Below are positions 56,464 through 64,000 of a stretch of 64,000 nt of DNA, piece after piece (the first letter of the stretch is position 1; every line of letters begins with the position of its first letter). Source of the stretch: Bacillus sp. A301a_S52 (GTDB lineage: Bacteria; Bacillota; Bacilli; Bacillales; Salisediminibacteriaceae); assembly GCA_024701455.1 (NCBI GenBank), contig JABXYP010000001.1:2484001-2548000 (forward strand), read 5' to 3'. The translations under genes were made by a program, and so were the position numbers. The notes beneath the pieces were generated by a model. That model was not told the DNA's origin. It saw only the letters and a list, made by a program, of their open reading frames with translations, and made no database searches.

Positions 56464-57420
56464 TTATAACAACTTTCCTGCTAAAAAATCTTCAATTTCC
56501 TTTTCCCTTTTTTCCCGATCATCTGTCATATTAAACCAATGAATCGTCATTTTATTTCTAAACCACGTTAATTGGCGTTTAGCAAAACGCCGAGAATTTC
56601 GTTTTAACAAATCAATAGCATCCTCTTTAGTCAGCTCACCCTTGAAATATGAGATAATTTCTTTATAGCCAATGGCTTGCATTGATTGACATTGGTGATA
56701 GCCCATATTATAAAGTTGTTCTACTTCTTCAAATAAGCCATTCTCAACCATCATATCTACCCGTTCATTGATTCGAGCATAAAGTATTTCTCGTTCCATC
56801 GTTAACCCTATAACGATTGGTGTATATGAACTTGATAAAGGTGTTTGTTCATCACCTCTGAGCGGCTTTCCTGTTAGGTGATAAACTTCAAGTGCTCTTA
56901 TAACTCGCCTCACATTATTTGGATGCAACTCTTGATAACTAGCAGGGTCTATTTTTTGAAGTTTATTATGTATTGCCTCTTTACCATATTGCTCTGCATA
57001 TGCCTCCATCTTCTCTCTGAAAACAGGGTCTCCCTGCGCTTCAGTGAAGTGATAATTATATATAACAGCATTGACATAGAGGCCTGTCCCACCTACGAGA
57101 AGCGGCAGTTTATTTTGTGTATGAAGCGAACAGATCACCTGTTTAGCTTCCGCTTGAAAATCAGCTACAGAGAAGGCATCATCTGGATTGACGATATCAA
57201 TCATATGGTGGGGGATTCCCGCCATTTCTTGCTGCATTATCTTAGCTGTCCCGATATCCATTCCTCGGTAAACTTGCATAGAGTCACCGCTGACGATTTC
57301 ACCATGAAATTTTTTAGCTAATCGAATACTTAGGGCTGTCTTTCCCACAGCAGTAGGGCCTACAATGACAACTAGCGGCTTGTGATTTATCATGTCTTTC
57401 ACTCTACTCTCTTTTGACAT
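56464..57420 (-). CDS. miaA: tRNA dimethylallyltransferase MiaA
   Basis: 318 residues. P-loop GPTAVGKTALS, GEIVSGDSMQVYRGMDIGTA, and the tRNA-binding block NSRRFAKRQLTWFRNK. Adds dimethylallyl to A37 of tRNAs reading UNN codons. GGAAG precedes the ATG. Overlaps the end of the upstream methyltransferase gene by 22 bases, implying coupled translation. Confidence 0.96.
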   Translation of the reverse strand: MSKESRVKDMINHKPLVVIVGPTAVGKTALSIRLAKKFHGEIVSGDSMQVYRGMDIGTAKIMQQEMAGIPHHMIDIVNPDDAFSVADFQAEAKQVICSLHTQNKLPLLVGGTGLYVNAVIYNYHFTEAQGDPVFREKMEAYAEQYGKEAIHNKLQKIDPASYQELHPNNVRRVIRALEVYHLTGKPLRGDEQTPLSSSYTPIVIGLTMEREILYARINERVDMMVENGLFEEVEQLYNMGYHQCQSMQAIGYKEIISYFKGELTKEDAIDLLKRNSRRFAKRQLTWFRNKMTIHWFNMTDDREKREKEIEDFLAGKLL

Positions 57421-58199
57421 TCAATACTTCCAAATTGATACGTAGCAGATGGTCGCTTCTGCACATTGAACCCGAACGCGTCAAAACGCTCACTTCGAAA
57501 GTGATCCTTTAAGACGACTCTTTTTCGTGCAACTCTCACGGCTTCCCGAATAGCAGAATGCGTTAATGGCTCATAATTAGCATACGTGCGCAAAGGACTA
57601 ATACCGGCTGCGTCGTGTACTTTATACTCAAACATGGGGTCAAAGTATATCACGTCCACGCTATTATCAGGTTGCTTAAGTAACCACTCTAAATGAGAAC
57701 AGTATAAAACCGTAATCCGTCTCATTGCATCATCAAGGGGTTTAAAAGATGACGCATAAGACGAAAACCCTTCTTTCACAATAAGAGAAATCACTTCGGA
57801 CGCCTCAAGTGCTATCACTTTACCTGATGGACCAACGGCCATGCTGGCTAGCTGGGCGTCTGCTCCCAACCCTAACGTAGCATCAACTACTAAATCTCCT
57901 TTTTTTAGGTCACAAGCATCAATTAGAGAGTCGCTTCCATGTTTCATCCAATATTTAGCCCTAAACATGGCACTATTTGGATGAAAAAATAACGGGTCAT
58001 CACGATGTGGGTGGAAAGCCTCAATCCGGTCATGTGAAACGATAAAAATTGTCGTATTAAAGGTCATTTTTAATAAGTTAATCGGCCGCTTATGACGTCT
58101 TTCAAATAGAAGCCCCCATTCGTTCGCAATTCTTTCTGCTTTTGCAATAATTTTGTGAGATGTTCGCGCCGATGTTGTCACAATTCCTTTTAGAGTCAT
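57399..58199 (-). CDS. SAM-dependent methyltransferase, RsmJ-like
   Basis: About 266 residues, class I methyltransferase with motif I VVDATLGLGADAQLA and VDVIYFDPMFEY, the DPMF motif of RsmJ/PF04445 proteins that methylate 16S rRNA G1516 in E. coli. The N-terminal 60 residues resemble a small binding domain. ATG at 58199 has AAAGGT 6 bases upstream. Between mutL and miaA in one transcript. Substrate in Bacillaceae unproven. Confidence 0.82.
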   Translation of the reverse strand: MTLKGIVTTSARTSHKIIAKAERIANEWGLLFERRHKRPINLLKMTFNTTIFIVSHDRIEAFHPHRDDPLFFHPNSAMFRAKYWMKHGSDSLIDACDLKKGDLVVDATLGLGADAQLASMAVGPSGKVIALEASEVISLIVKEGFSSYASSFKPLDDAMRRITVLYCSHLEWLLKQPDNSVDVIYFDPMFEYKVHDAAGISPLRTYANYEPLTHSAIREAVRVARKRVVLKDHFRSERFDAFGFNVQKRPSATYQFGSIECQKRVE

Positions 58200-58220
58200 A
58201 ATAGTACCTTTCAATTTTAG

Positions 58221-60158
58221 TTACATAATTCGTTTAAATAGTCTTTCAATTTCATAAGTAGAATAGTGTATAATAATTGGCCGGCCATGGGGACAGGTAT
58301 ATGGTTCACTACACGTACGCAAGGTTTCAAGGAGCTGGAACATCTCATCCTTCGTTAAATGTCGATTTGCTTTTATTGCTGCTTTACACGACATTAAAAT
58401 AGCCGCTTCTTCCCGTAATTTCCCTATATGAATCGTCCGCTCATTTTTTAACTGTTCTATCATATCAGCTATTATTTCCTCTTCTTGTCCCTCGGGAAAC
58501 CAAACAGGGCAGGACCTAACCATATACGTTTTAGTCCCAAAAGGTTCTAAGAAAAGCCCTACTTGTTCTAATACATGACGATGCTCATTAATTAGCGCTT
58601 CTTCTGCCGTTGTCATTTCAAACGTTAATGGCACGAGCAGGTCTTGCACCCTAGTATCTGTGTCAGCAAGTTTGTCACGAAAGTACTCATATTTAATTCG
58701 TTCTTGTGCAGCATGTTGGTCAATCATATATAAGCCTTGATCATTTTGCGCTAGAATATACGTGCCATGCAATTGACCAATCGGATAAAGGACCGGCACA
58801 TCGGCAGCAGACGTACTATCTATTACCTCATTAACAGGAGGTAATAGCGTCTCCGTAGAGTTTTCCTCGCTTTCTTCTTCATTGTTAGCAAGAAACTCCT
58901 CCTGTTCTTGCTTCTTGTCAATGCTTTCATCGGGAATATAGTGTGTATCTGCTATACTTGTATGATGTCGTGATGACGGAGGTGTTTCGTGAATCGTCAC
59001 TGCTGTGTCTACCTCAGTTTGTCGGTCATCTATTAAGGAACGTCCTTCTTTTTTCTCTTCAGCAGGAGCAGGCATAGCCTCTTGACTTTTTGTGTTATGT
59101 TCAAAAACGAATGGTACTTGTTCAGATTTTGGGTGGGATGCACGCGCTGGCTTCGTCATATCTGGAATGAGATGCACCTGTTTAAACGCATCTTGAATCA
59201 TCGCCTGCACTAACTCCTGCAACTGCGCCTCCTTACTAATTCGCACTTCTAGCTTAGAAGGATGGACATTTACATCCAACAGTATTGGGTTCATATCAAT
59301 GTGCAACACTGCCAAAGGAAATTTTCCAATAGGTAAAAGTGTGTGATAACCTTGTTGAATAGCTTTCATAAGTGGATAATTTCTCACATAGCGTCCATTC
59401 AGGATTGTGGACATGTATGATCTGTTAGATCGACTAATTTCAGGCTTGGCAATAAAGCCTTTCACTGTAAAATCAAGTGATTCAGCAGAAACATCGATGA
59501 GTTTTTTAGCTACTGATGAGCCATATATGGCAGCTATTACGCGCTTTAGATCCCCATTCCCCATCGTTTGAAGTAACATCTTTTCATTATGAGTTAAAAT
59601 AAATGACACATCAGGGTGAGAAAGGGCCATACGATTTAATACATCTGAAATGTGTCCCAGTTCTGTATGGATCGTTTTTAAATATTTTAACCGAGCTGGC
59701 GTATTAAAAAATAAATCCGAGACAACGATCTCTGTACCTTTTCGCGGAGCTGTTGTGTTCCGATGTGTAATACGCCCCCCTTCAAGCATCATTTCATAAC
59801 CCTCTTGATGGCCTGTACTCGTCTTGATCAGAAGTTTAGACACAGAAGCGATACTCGGGAGCGCTTCCCCTCGAAAACCGAGTGTTTTGATACGGAACAA
59901 ATCTTGATCGTATTTAATTTTACTCGTAGCATGCCTGTCAAAGGCTGTTTCTAAATCGTCACTTTCTATGCCATCCCCGTCATCAAGAACACGAATAGAC
60001 GTAAGTCCCCCTTCATCCACATCTACACGAATCACCCGGCTATTCGCATCTATTGCATTTTCCACTAGTTCTTTTACAACAGAAGCTGGACGTTCCACAA
60101 CTTCTCCCGCTGCTATTTTGTTGGATAAGTGCTCATTAAGTTGAAAAATTTTAGCCAC
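58221..60158 (-). CDS. mutL: DNA mismatch repair protein MutL
   Basis: 645 residues. GHKL ATPase motifs [25 protein letters not shown] and [13 protein letters not shown]; a variable acidic linker (about 330-440); C-terminal endonuclease domain with [12 protein letters not shown] (DQHAx2Ex4E) and [12 protein letters not shown]. The intact endonuclease motif shows the MutH-independent nicking type. 15 bases after mutS. Confidence 0.97.
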   Translation of the reverse strand: MAKIFQLNEHLSNKIAAGEVVERPASVVKELVENAIDANSRVIRVDVDEGGLTSIRVLDDGDGIESDDLETAFDRHATSKIKYDQDLFRIKTLGFRGEALPSIASVSKLLIKTSTGHQEGYEMMLEGGRITHRNTTAPRKGTEIVVSDLFFNTPARLKYLKTIHTELGHISDVLNRMALSHPDVSFILTHNEKMLLQTMGNGDLKRVIAAIYGSSVAKKLIDVSAESLDFTVKGFIAKPEISRSNRSYMSTILNGRYVRNYPLMKAIQQGYHTLLPIGKFPLAVLHIDMNPILLDVNVHPSKLEVRISKEAQLQELVQAMIQDAFKQVHLIPDMTKPARASHPKSEQVPFVFEHNTKSQEAMPAPAEEKKEGRSLIDDRQTEVDTAVTIHETPPSSRHHTSIADTHYIPDESIDKKQEQEEFLANNEEESEENSTETLLPPVNEVIDSTSAADVPVLYPIGQLHGTYILAQNDQGLYMIDQHAAQERIKYEYFRDKLADTDTRVQDLLVPLTFEMTTAEEALINEHRHVLEQVGLFLEPFGTKTYMVRSCPVWFPEGQEEEIIADMIEQLKNERTIHIGKLREEAAILMSCKAAIKANRHLTKDEMFQLLETLRTCSEPYTCPHGRPIIIHYSTYEIERLFKRIM

Positions 60159-60173
60159 GTTCTCACCTCCCCT

Positions 60174-62810
60174 TTAATGACTTAGTTTACGTTGTAATTT
60201 ATCAAGTAGTTGTATGGCTTCAATTGGACTTATATGAAGCAAATTAACGGTTTCTAAATCCTCGAGCACTTTTTTCTGTGCTTTCGTTAAATGATCTTTT
60301 TTAGTCCCTGGTTCGACACTGTCAGCTGGAAACAAGCTTAATTGGGTAGGCTGATTACCTTCCTCTGTTTGGAAAAAGGACGATCGACCCTCTTTCACCT
60401 CTTCAGATACCTTTAATCGGTGAGCTTGTATGTCCGACTGTTCTTTTTCAAATTCCGCTAAAATAACTTTCGCACGGTTAATCAATTTATCAGGTAGCTC
60501 CGCTAATTCAGCAACGTAAATACCATAACTTCGATCAGCCGCACCGTCTACAACTTTATGTAAAAAGACAACGGTCCCATTTTCCTCTTTTGCCGATACG
60601 TGCACGTTTTTAAGTTTCGGTAACTCATTTTCCAAATGTGTTAGCTCATGGTAGTGAGTGGAAAATAACGTCTTCGCCCCGATCTCGTTATGAATGTATT
60701 CAATGATCGCCTGAGCAAGGGACATGCCATCATACGTTGATGTTCCCCGTCCGATTTCATCTAATAAGATTAAACTATTTCTCGTAGACTTTGAAACAGC
60801 ATGCTTTGTTTCCAACATCTCTACCATAAAGGTGCTCTGTCCGTGAGCAAGGTCATCAGCAGCACCGATTCGTGTGAAAATTTGATCAAAAATTGGTAAC
60901 TTTGCATTCGTAGCTGGTACATAACAGCCTGTTTGAGCCATGACAGAAATCAACGCTAGTTGGCGCATATACGTACTTTTACCTGCCATATTTGGTCCAG
61001 TAATTAAAAGTAATTCCCGATCGTCCCCTAGTACGATATCGTTTGCTACATAGTCTCCATCATCAATCATTTTTTCTACAACTGGATGTCTCCCTTCACG
61101 AATTTCCACATTTCCAGCTGGCTTCAATTCTGGTTTCACGTACCTGTACTTCTCAGCAACTTCTGCAAAACTCTGCAGAACGTCAAAAATACTAATCACA
61201 TTTGCTAGTTGTTGTAACGGCCGAATAAACGTTTTAACTTGTTCTCGAATCGCCATAAATAGTTCATACTCTAATTTACCGCTCTTTTCTTCGGCTTCTA
61301 AAATAAGCGCTTCTTTTTCTTTCAAATCTTCCGTAATAAAACGCTCTGCATTTGTTAATGTTTGTTTCCGCTCATAACGCCCTTCAGGTAATTGTGGTAA
61401 ATTAGGTTTTGTCACTTCAATATAATAACCAAACACTTTGTTAAAGCCTACTTTTAGTGACCTAATACCAGTGATTTCTTTCTCCTTCTTTTCAAGAGCG
61501 GCTATCCACGCTTTACCATTCTTCATCGCATCTCTATAGTCATCAAGCTGTTCGGAATAATGGTCTTTAATGATCCCGCCCTCCGTTATACTCACAGGAC
61601 AATTTTCTTCTACACTCTTCTCAAGCAAATCTCGTAATTCACTGCAATCACTAATGTTTTCCATAAGTAAGTTGCCATAAGAGCTGTTTAATTCACGCAA
61701 CGTTTTAAAGATATCAGGTATTTTCTCAAGCGACTTTTTAAGTTGAATAAGGTCCCTTCCATTCACATTTCCAAATGCCACACGGCCTGATAGTCGTTCC
61801 AAATCGTAGACCCCTTGCAACTGCTCTTGTAACGATTCTCTCTCAAAAAAATGCTCTATTAACTTATCGACAAGTTCATGCCTATTTTCTATTGTTCGCT
61901 TATTTAGAAGAGGCCGCTCAATCCATTGTTTGAGCATACGGCCACCCATAGCTGTTTCTGTATGATCTAACACCCATAGCAATGAACCTTGCTTTTTTTT
62001 ATCAATCAGCGTTTCTACTAGCTCCAGGTTCCGTTTTGAATGAGCGTCCATTGACATATATTCTTGTGGTAAATAATAGACCGCTTGTTGTAAATGGTCG
62101 AGTGAACGTTTTGTCGTGCGCTGTAAATAGCGAATGAGCTGATAACACGTTTCTTTAACTTTCCCCTCTGATAGCATTTCAACTAATGGTACAGCTTCAT
62201 CAACCGGTTCAGTATGATCTTCAAAAGAAAGTGTCACCTTCAATCTCACTTCAAATGTTTGCTGTTTTTCCATAGCTAAACTACTAGGAATAATGACTTC
62301 CTTTGGCCTATATCCAGCCATTTCATTAAGAAGTTCCTCGAAATCATTAAGAAGTGTTACCTTAAATTCACCTGTCGTCATATCCACCGCCGCTAAGCCT
62401 ATTTCTTCTCCTTCAAAAGGGGTTACCGATAGAAGATAATTGTTCTCATTATCATGGATGGCTTGTCCTTCCATCACAGTGCCCGGTGTAATAATTTGGA
62501 CCACTTCGCGTTTAACCACACCTTTGGCCATTGCTGGGTCTTCTGTTTGTTCGCAAATGGCCACTTTGTAGCCTTTTTCAACCAACTGAGCTATGTAATG
62601 ATCAGATGAATGATAAGGAACACCACACATAGGAATGCGATCTTCCCCTTTCCCTCTAGCTGTTAACGTGATTTCCAATTCTTTTGCAGCTTTTTTTGCA
62701 TCATCATAAAACATTTCATAAAAATCGCCTAAGCGAAAAAATAAAAAGGCATCTTCGTAATCCGCCTTAATTCGTAAATATTGCTCCATCATCGGCGTTG
62801 TTGCAGCCAT
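60174..62810 (-). CDS. mutS: DNA mismatch repair protein MutS
   Basis: About 878 residues. Mismatch-reading motif FFRLGDFYEMFYDDA (Phe-x-Glu), core and clamp, Walker A TGPNMAGKSTYMRQ, Walker B LILLDEIGRGTSTYDG, and a C-terminal end with QLSLFPADS, a beta-clamp binding motif. Recognises mismatches and recruits MutL. The start at MAATTPMMEQYL is preferred; the ribosome site is weak. Confidence 0.97.
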   Translation of the reverse strand: MAATTPMMEQYLRIKADYEDAFLFFRLGDFYEMFYDDAKKAAKELEITLTARGKGEDRIPMCGVPYHSSDHYIAQLVEKGYKVAICEQTEDPAMAKGVVKREVVQIITPGTVMEGQAIHDNENNYLLSVTPFEGEEIGLAAVDMTTGEFKVTLLNDFEELLNEMAGYRPKEVIIPSSLAMEKQQTFEVRLKVTLSFEDHTEPVDEAVPLVEMLSEGKVKETCYQLIRYLQRTTKRSLDHLQQAVYYLPQEYMSMDAHSKRNLELVETLIDKKKQGSLLWVLDHTETAMGGRMLKQWIERPLLNKRTIENRHELVDKLIEHFFERESLQEQLQGVYDLERLSGRVAFGNVNGRDLIQLKKSLEKIPDIFKTLRELNSSYGNLLMENISDCSELRDLLEKSVEENCPVSITEGGIIKDHYSEQLDDYRDAMKNGKAWIAALEKKEKEITGIRSLKVGFNKVFGYYIEVTKPNLPQLPEGRYERKQTLTNAERFITEDLKEKEALILEAEEKSGKLEYELFMAIREQVKTFIRPLQQLANVISIFDVLQSFAEVAEKYRYVKPELKPAGNVEIREGRHPVVEKMIDDGDYVANDIVLGDDRELLLITGPNMAGKSTYMRQLALISVMAQTGCYVPATNAKLPIFDQIFTRIGAADDLAHGQSTFMVEMLETKHAVSKSTRNSLILLDEIGRGTSTYDGMSLAQAIIEYIHNEIGAKTLFSTHYHELTHLENELPKLKNVHVSAKEENGTVVFLHKVVDGAADRSYGIYVAELAELPDKLINRAKVILAEFEKEQSDIQAHRLKVSEEVKEGRSSFFQTEEGNQPTQLSLFPADSVEPGTKKDHLTKAQKKVLEDLETVNLLHISPIEAIQLLDKLQRKLSH

Positions 62811-63068
62811 CGTTATCAACCACTTTCACATCATCAAGTTTACTGCTTTTTATACGGATACATTATAACATATAGGAAGCTTTGTTTTAATGTTTCTGCT
62901 AGACTCTTAAATGCCTTCTCAAAAATTCAGGACATTCAACGAACAAATCCGTGGATTCTACCCATGTAATGGTAATGACTTACCTCCAAAACCCTGAGAA
63001 CTGCCAACTAAGCTGGTTATTTCAAAAATCAACTCCGACTCTCTCCCATGTGACAATCTTTCATATAA

Positions 63069-63104
63069 TAAAAGCAACACCTGCTTAAGACGGCAAGTGT
63101 TGCT
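63069..63104 (-). terminator. Terminator of cotE
   Basis: AGCAACAC / GTGTTGCT stem with T-run on the minus strand, 12 bases after the stop. Confidence 0.88.
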
Positions 63105-63116
63105 GATTAAGAGCTG

Positions 63117-63683
63117 TTATTCTTCAATTTCTCCAGTGAGAAAATTCGGATCAAGGTCCTCGAATTCTTCATCTTCTATCGTTTTTTCCCAAAGTTCTTC
63201 GTCCCATTCATCTGATGTACCTTCTGGATTGACCTGAACAGCCATCTTTGTTTCTCCTATCACTTCTACAAGGAATTCCCTTTCCACTTGAACGTCAACA
63301 TCCCTTCCATTTGATGCAATTAAGGCTTCTAATGTATTAGGCTGCTGAATGGTCCGAGCGATTACTTCCAGATCTTCAGAAAGAATATCGCTGTCTTGCA
63401 TCACTAATGGAATGACATCGGAATAAGCCACTGTTTCTGTGGCAACATTTGTTTTAGTATTGCCAGAATAGGAATACCAAATGTTAATATCATAGTTTCC
63501 TGAAATCTCCACAGCATCTCCTTTTTTTGCTGACGTATATTTGTGGTTAATGATCCAGCAGCCTAAAATACTTGCCGGCTGATCTTCCGGTGTAATCGTA
63601 TGCTTTGTTTCGGAAAATTTACGACCTTTCCCGCAGACAGCCTTCGTTATGATCTCTCTAAACTGCACTTCTTTCTCTGACAT
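63117..63683 (-). CDS. cotE: Spore outer coat morphogenetic protein CotE
   Basis: 188 residues. Shows the CotE core: EIITKAVCGKGRKFS, SILGCWIINHKY, GNYDINIWYSYSGNTKT and an acidic C-terminal tail (EEFEDLDPNFLTGEIEE). CotE directs outer coat assembly around the forespore in the mother cell. ATG has GGAGGG 6 bases upstream. Lies before mutS as in B. subtilis. Confidence 0.96.
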   Translation of the reverse strand: MSEKEVQFREIITKAVCGKGRKFSETKHTITPEDQPASILGCWIINHKYTSAKKGDAVEISGNYDINIWYSYSGNTKTNVATETVAYSDVIPLVMQDSDILSEDLEVIARTIQQPNTLEALIASNGRDVDVQVEREFLVEVIGETKMAVQVNPEGTSDEWDEELWEKTIEDEEFEDLDPNFLTGEIEE

Positions 63684-63921
63684 CAATTTCCCTCCTCACA
63701 CATTAATGAACCATTTGTGTTATTGCACCACCAGTAACAAAAGCATTTCTTTCTCATCGTATGCATGACAAATGTCTAATGTGCCACTATTATTTCCACA
63801 CGGCCGAATAAGGCCTATACTCGTATCATGAGTTCAATTATGTATATGTGCCCATTTTAAAAAACATGAGGGAATTTTAAGAAAACATTTATTAATTACT
63901 CTCCATTTGACTGAAATAACA

Positions 63922-64000
63922 ATAAAACGAACCTTCAACCATTGGGAGTTTCCGCTCTTCTTCCGCTGAATTGGTAGTGGAGTGAGTCAGGCATTAACGT
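63922..64000 (+). repeat. Dispersed hairpin element, copy H (cut by window end)
   Basis: AATAAAACGAACCTTCAACC, hairpin 1 arms around ATTGGGAGTTTCCGCTCTTC, then GAGTGAGTCAGGCATTAACG, at which point the window ends. Long form, plus orientation, upstream of cotE. Confidence 0.8.

Overview
The window is chromosomal DNA of a low-GC, endospore-forming Bacillaceae. Spore genes (sspP, sirA, spoVK, cotE) and a backbone collinear with Bacillus subtilis support this. Read from the right end leftwards the backbone is cotE, mutS, mutL, an RsmJ-like methyltransferase gene, miaA, hfq, spoVK, hflX, ynbB, glnA, then lexA, yneA, yneB, ynzC, tkt, sirA, yneF, then ccdC, yneK, and finally sspP and acnA (aconitase, cut by the left edge). 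The betaine-type transporter, nitrite metabolism genes and general gene style fit a soil or saline/alkaline habitat, but the species cannot be named from the sequence alone.

Region by region. 1-2.9 kb: acnA, a small YtzC-like gene, sspP. 3-18.5 kb: an accessory block between sspP and yneK. It holds a broken type VII secretion (LXG) locus with a YwqH-like gene, an 11-codon stub of its partner ywqI and two tandem paralogous membrane proteins. It also holds two mini membrane proteins, a 3D-domain cell-wall protein, a frameshifted BCCT betaine transporter, a quinone-type ring-cleaving dioxygenase, a dicarboxylate transporter, and a glucitol-type PTS operon with a SorC regulator and a homoserine-dehydrogenase-like enzyme in place of the usual sorbitol-6-phosphate dehydrogenase. 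18.9-25.3 kb: yneK, ccdC, copper genes copZ/csoR and a heterodimeric ABC exporter, ending in yneF. 25.4-32.1 kb: sirA, tkt, ynzC and an SOS cluster (yneB, yneA, lexA, a Y-family polymerase) with four LexA-type boxes. 32.5-47.1 kb: katA, a GNAT enzyme, nirC, nasF, nasE, nasD with two Fnr-type sites, a beta-glucoside operon (bglP, bglA, licT) under RAT/terminator control, and bioB with a BirA-type operator. 47.5-50.7 kb: a decayed island with toxin fragments, two immunity-like genes, an internally deleted amidase and a broken integrase. 50.7-64 kb: conserved housekeeping and spore genes from glnA to cotE.

The most unusual structural signal is a family of eight dispersed intergenic elements of 80-160 bp (about one per 8 kb). 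They are built from hairpin modules and occur in both orientations. Long and short forms differ by one hairpin bounded by TCAATCAG direct repeats. One copy sits in the predicted 5' leader of bioB, and two copies abut the stop codons of mini membrane-protein genes. The second theme is type VII toxin-immunity debris in two separate places. The best candidate for new biochemistry is the glucitol-type PTS operon with its DXR-like/COG4091-type dehydrogenase and a perfect palindromic operator.
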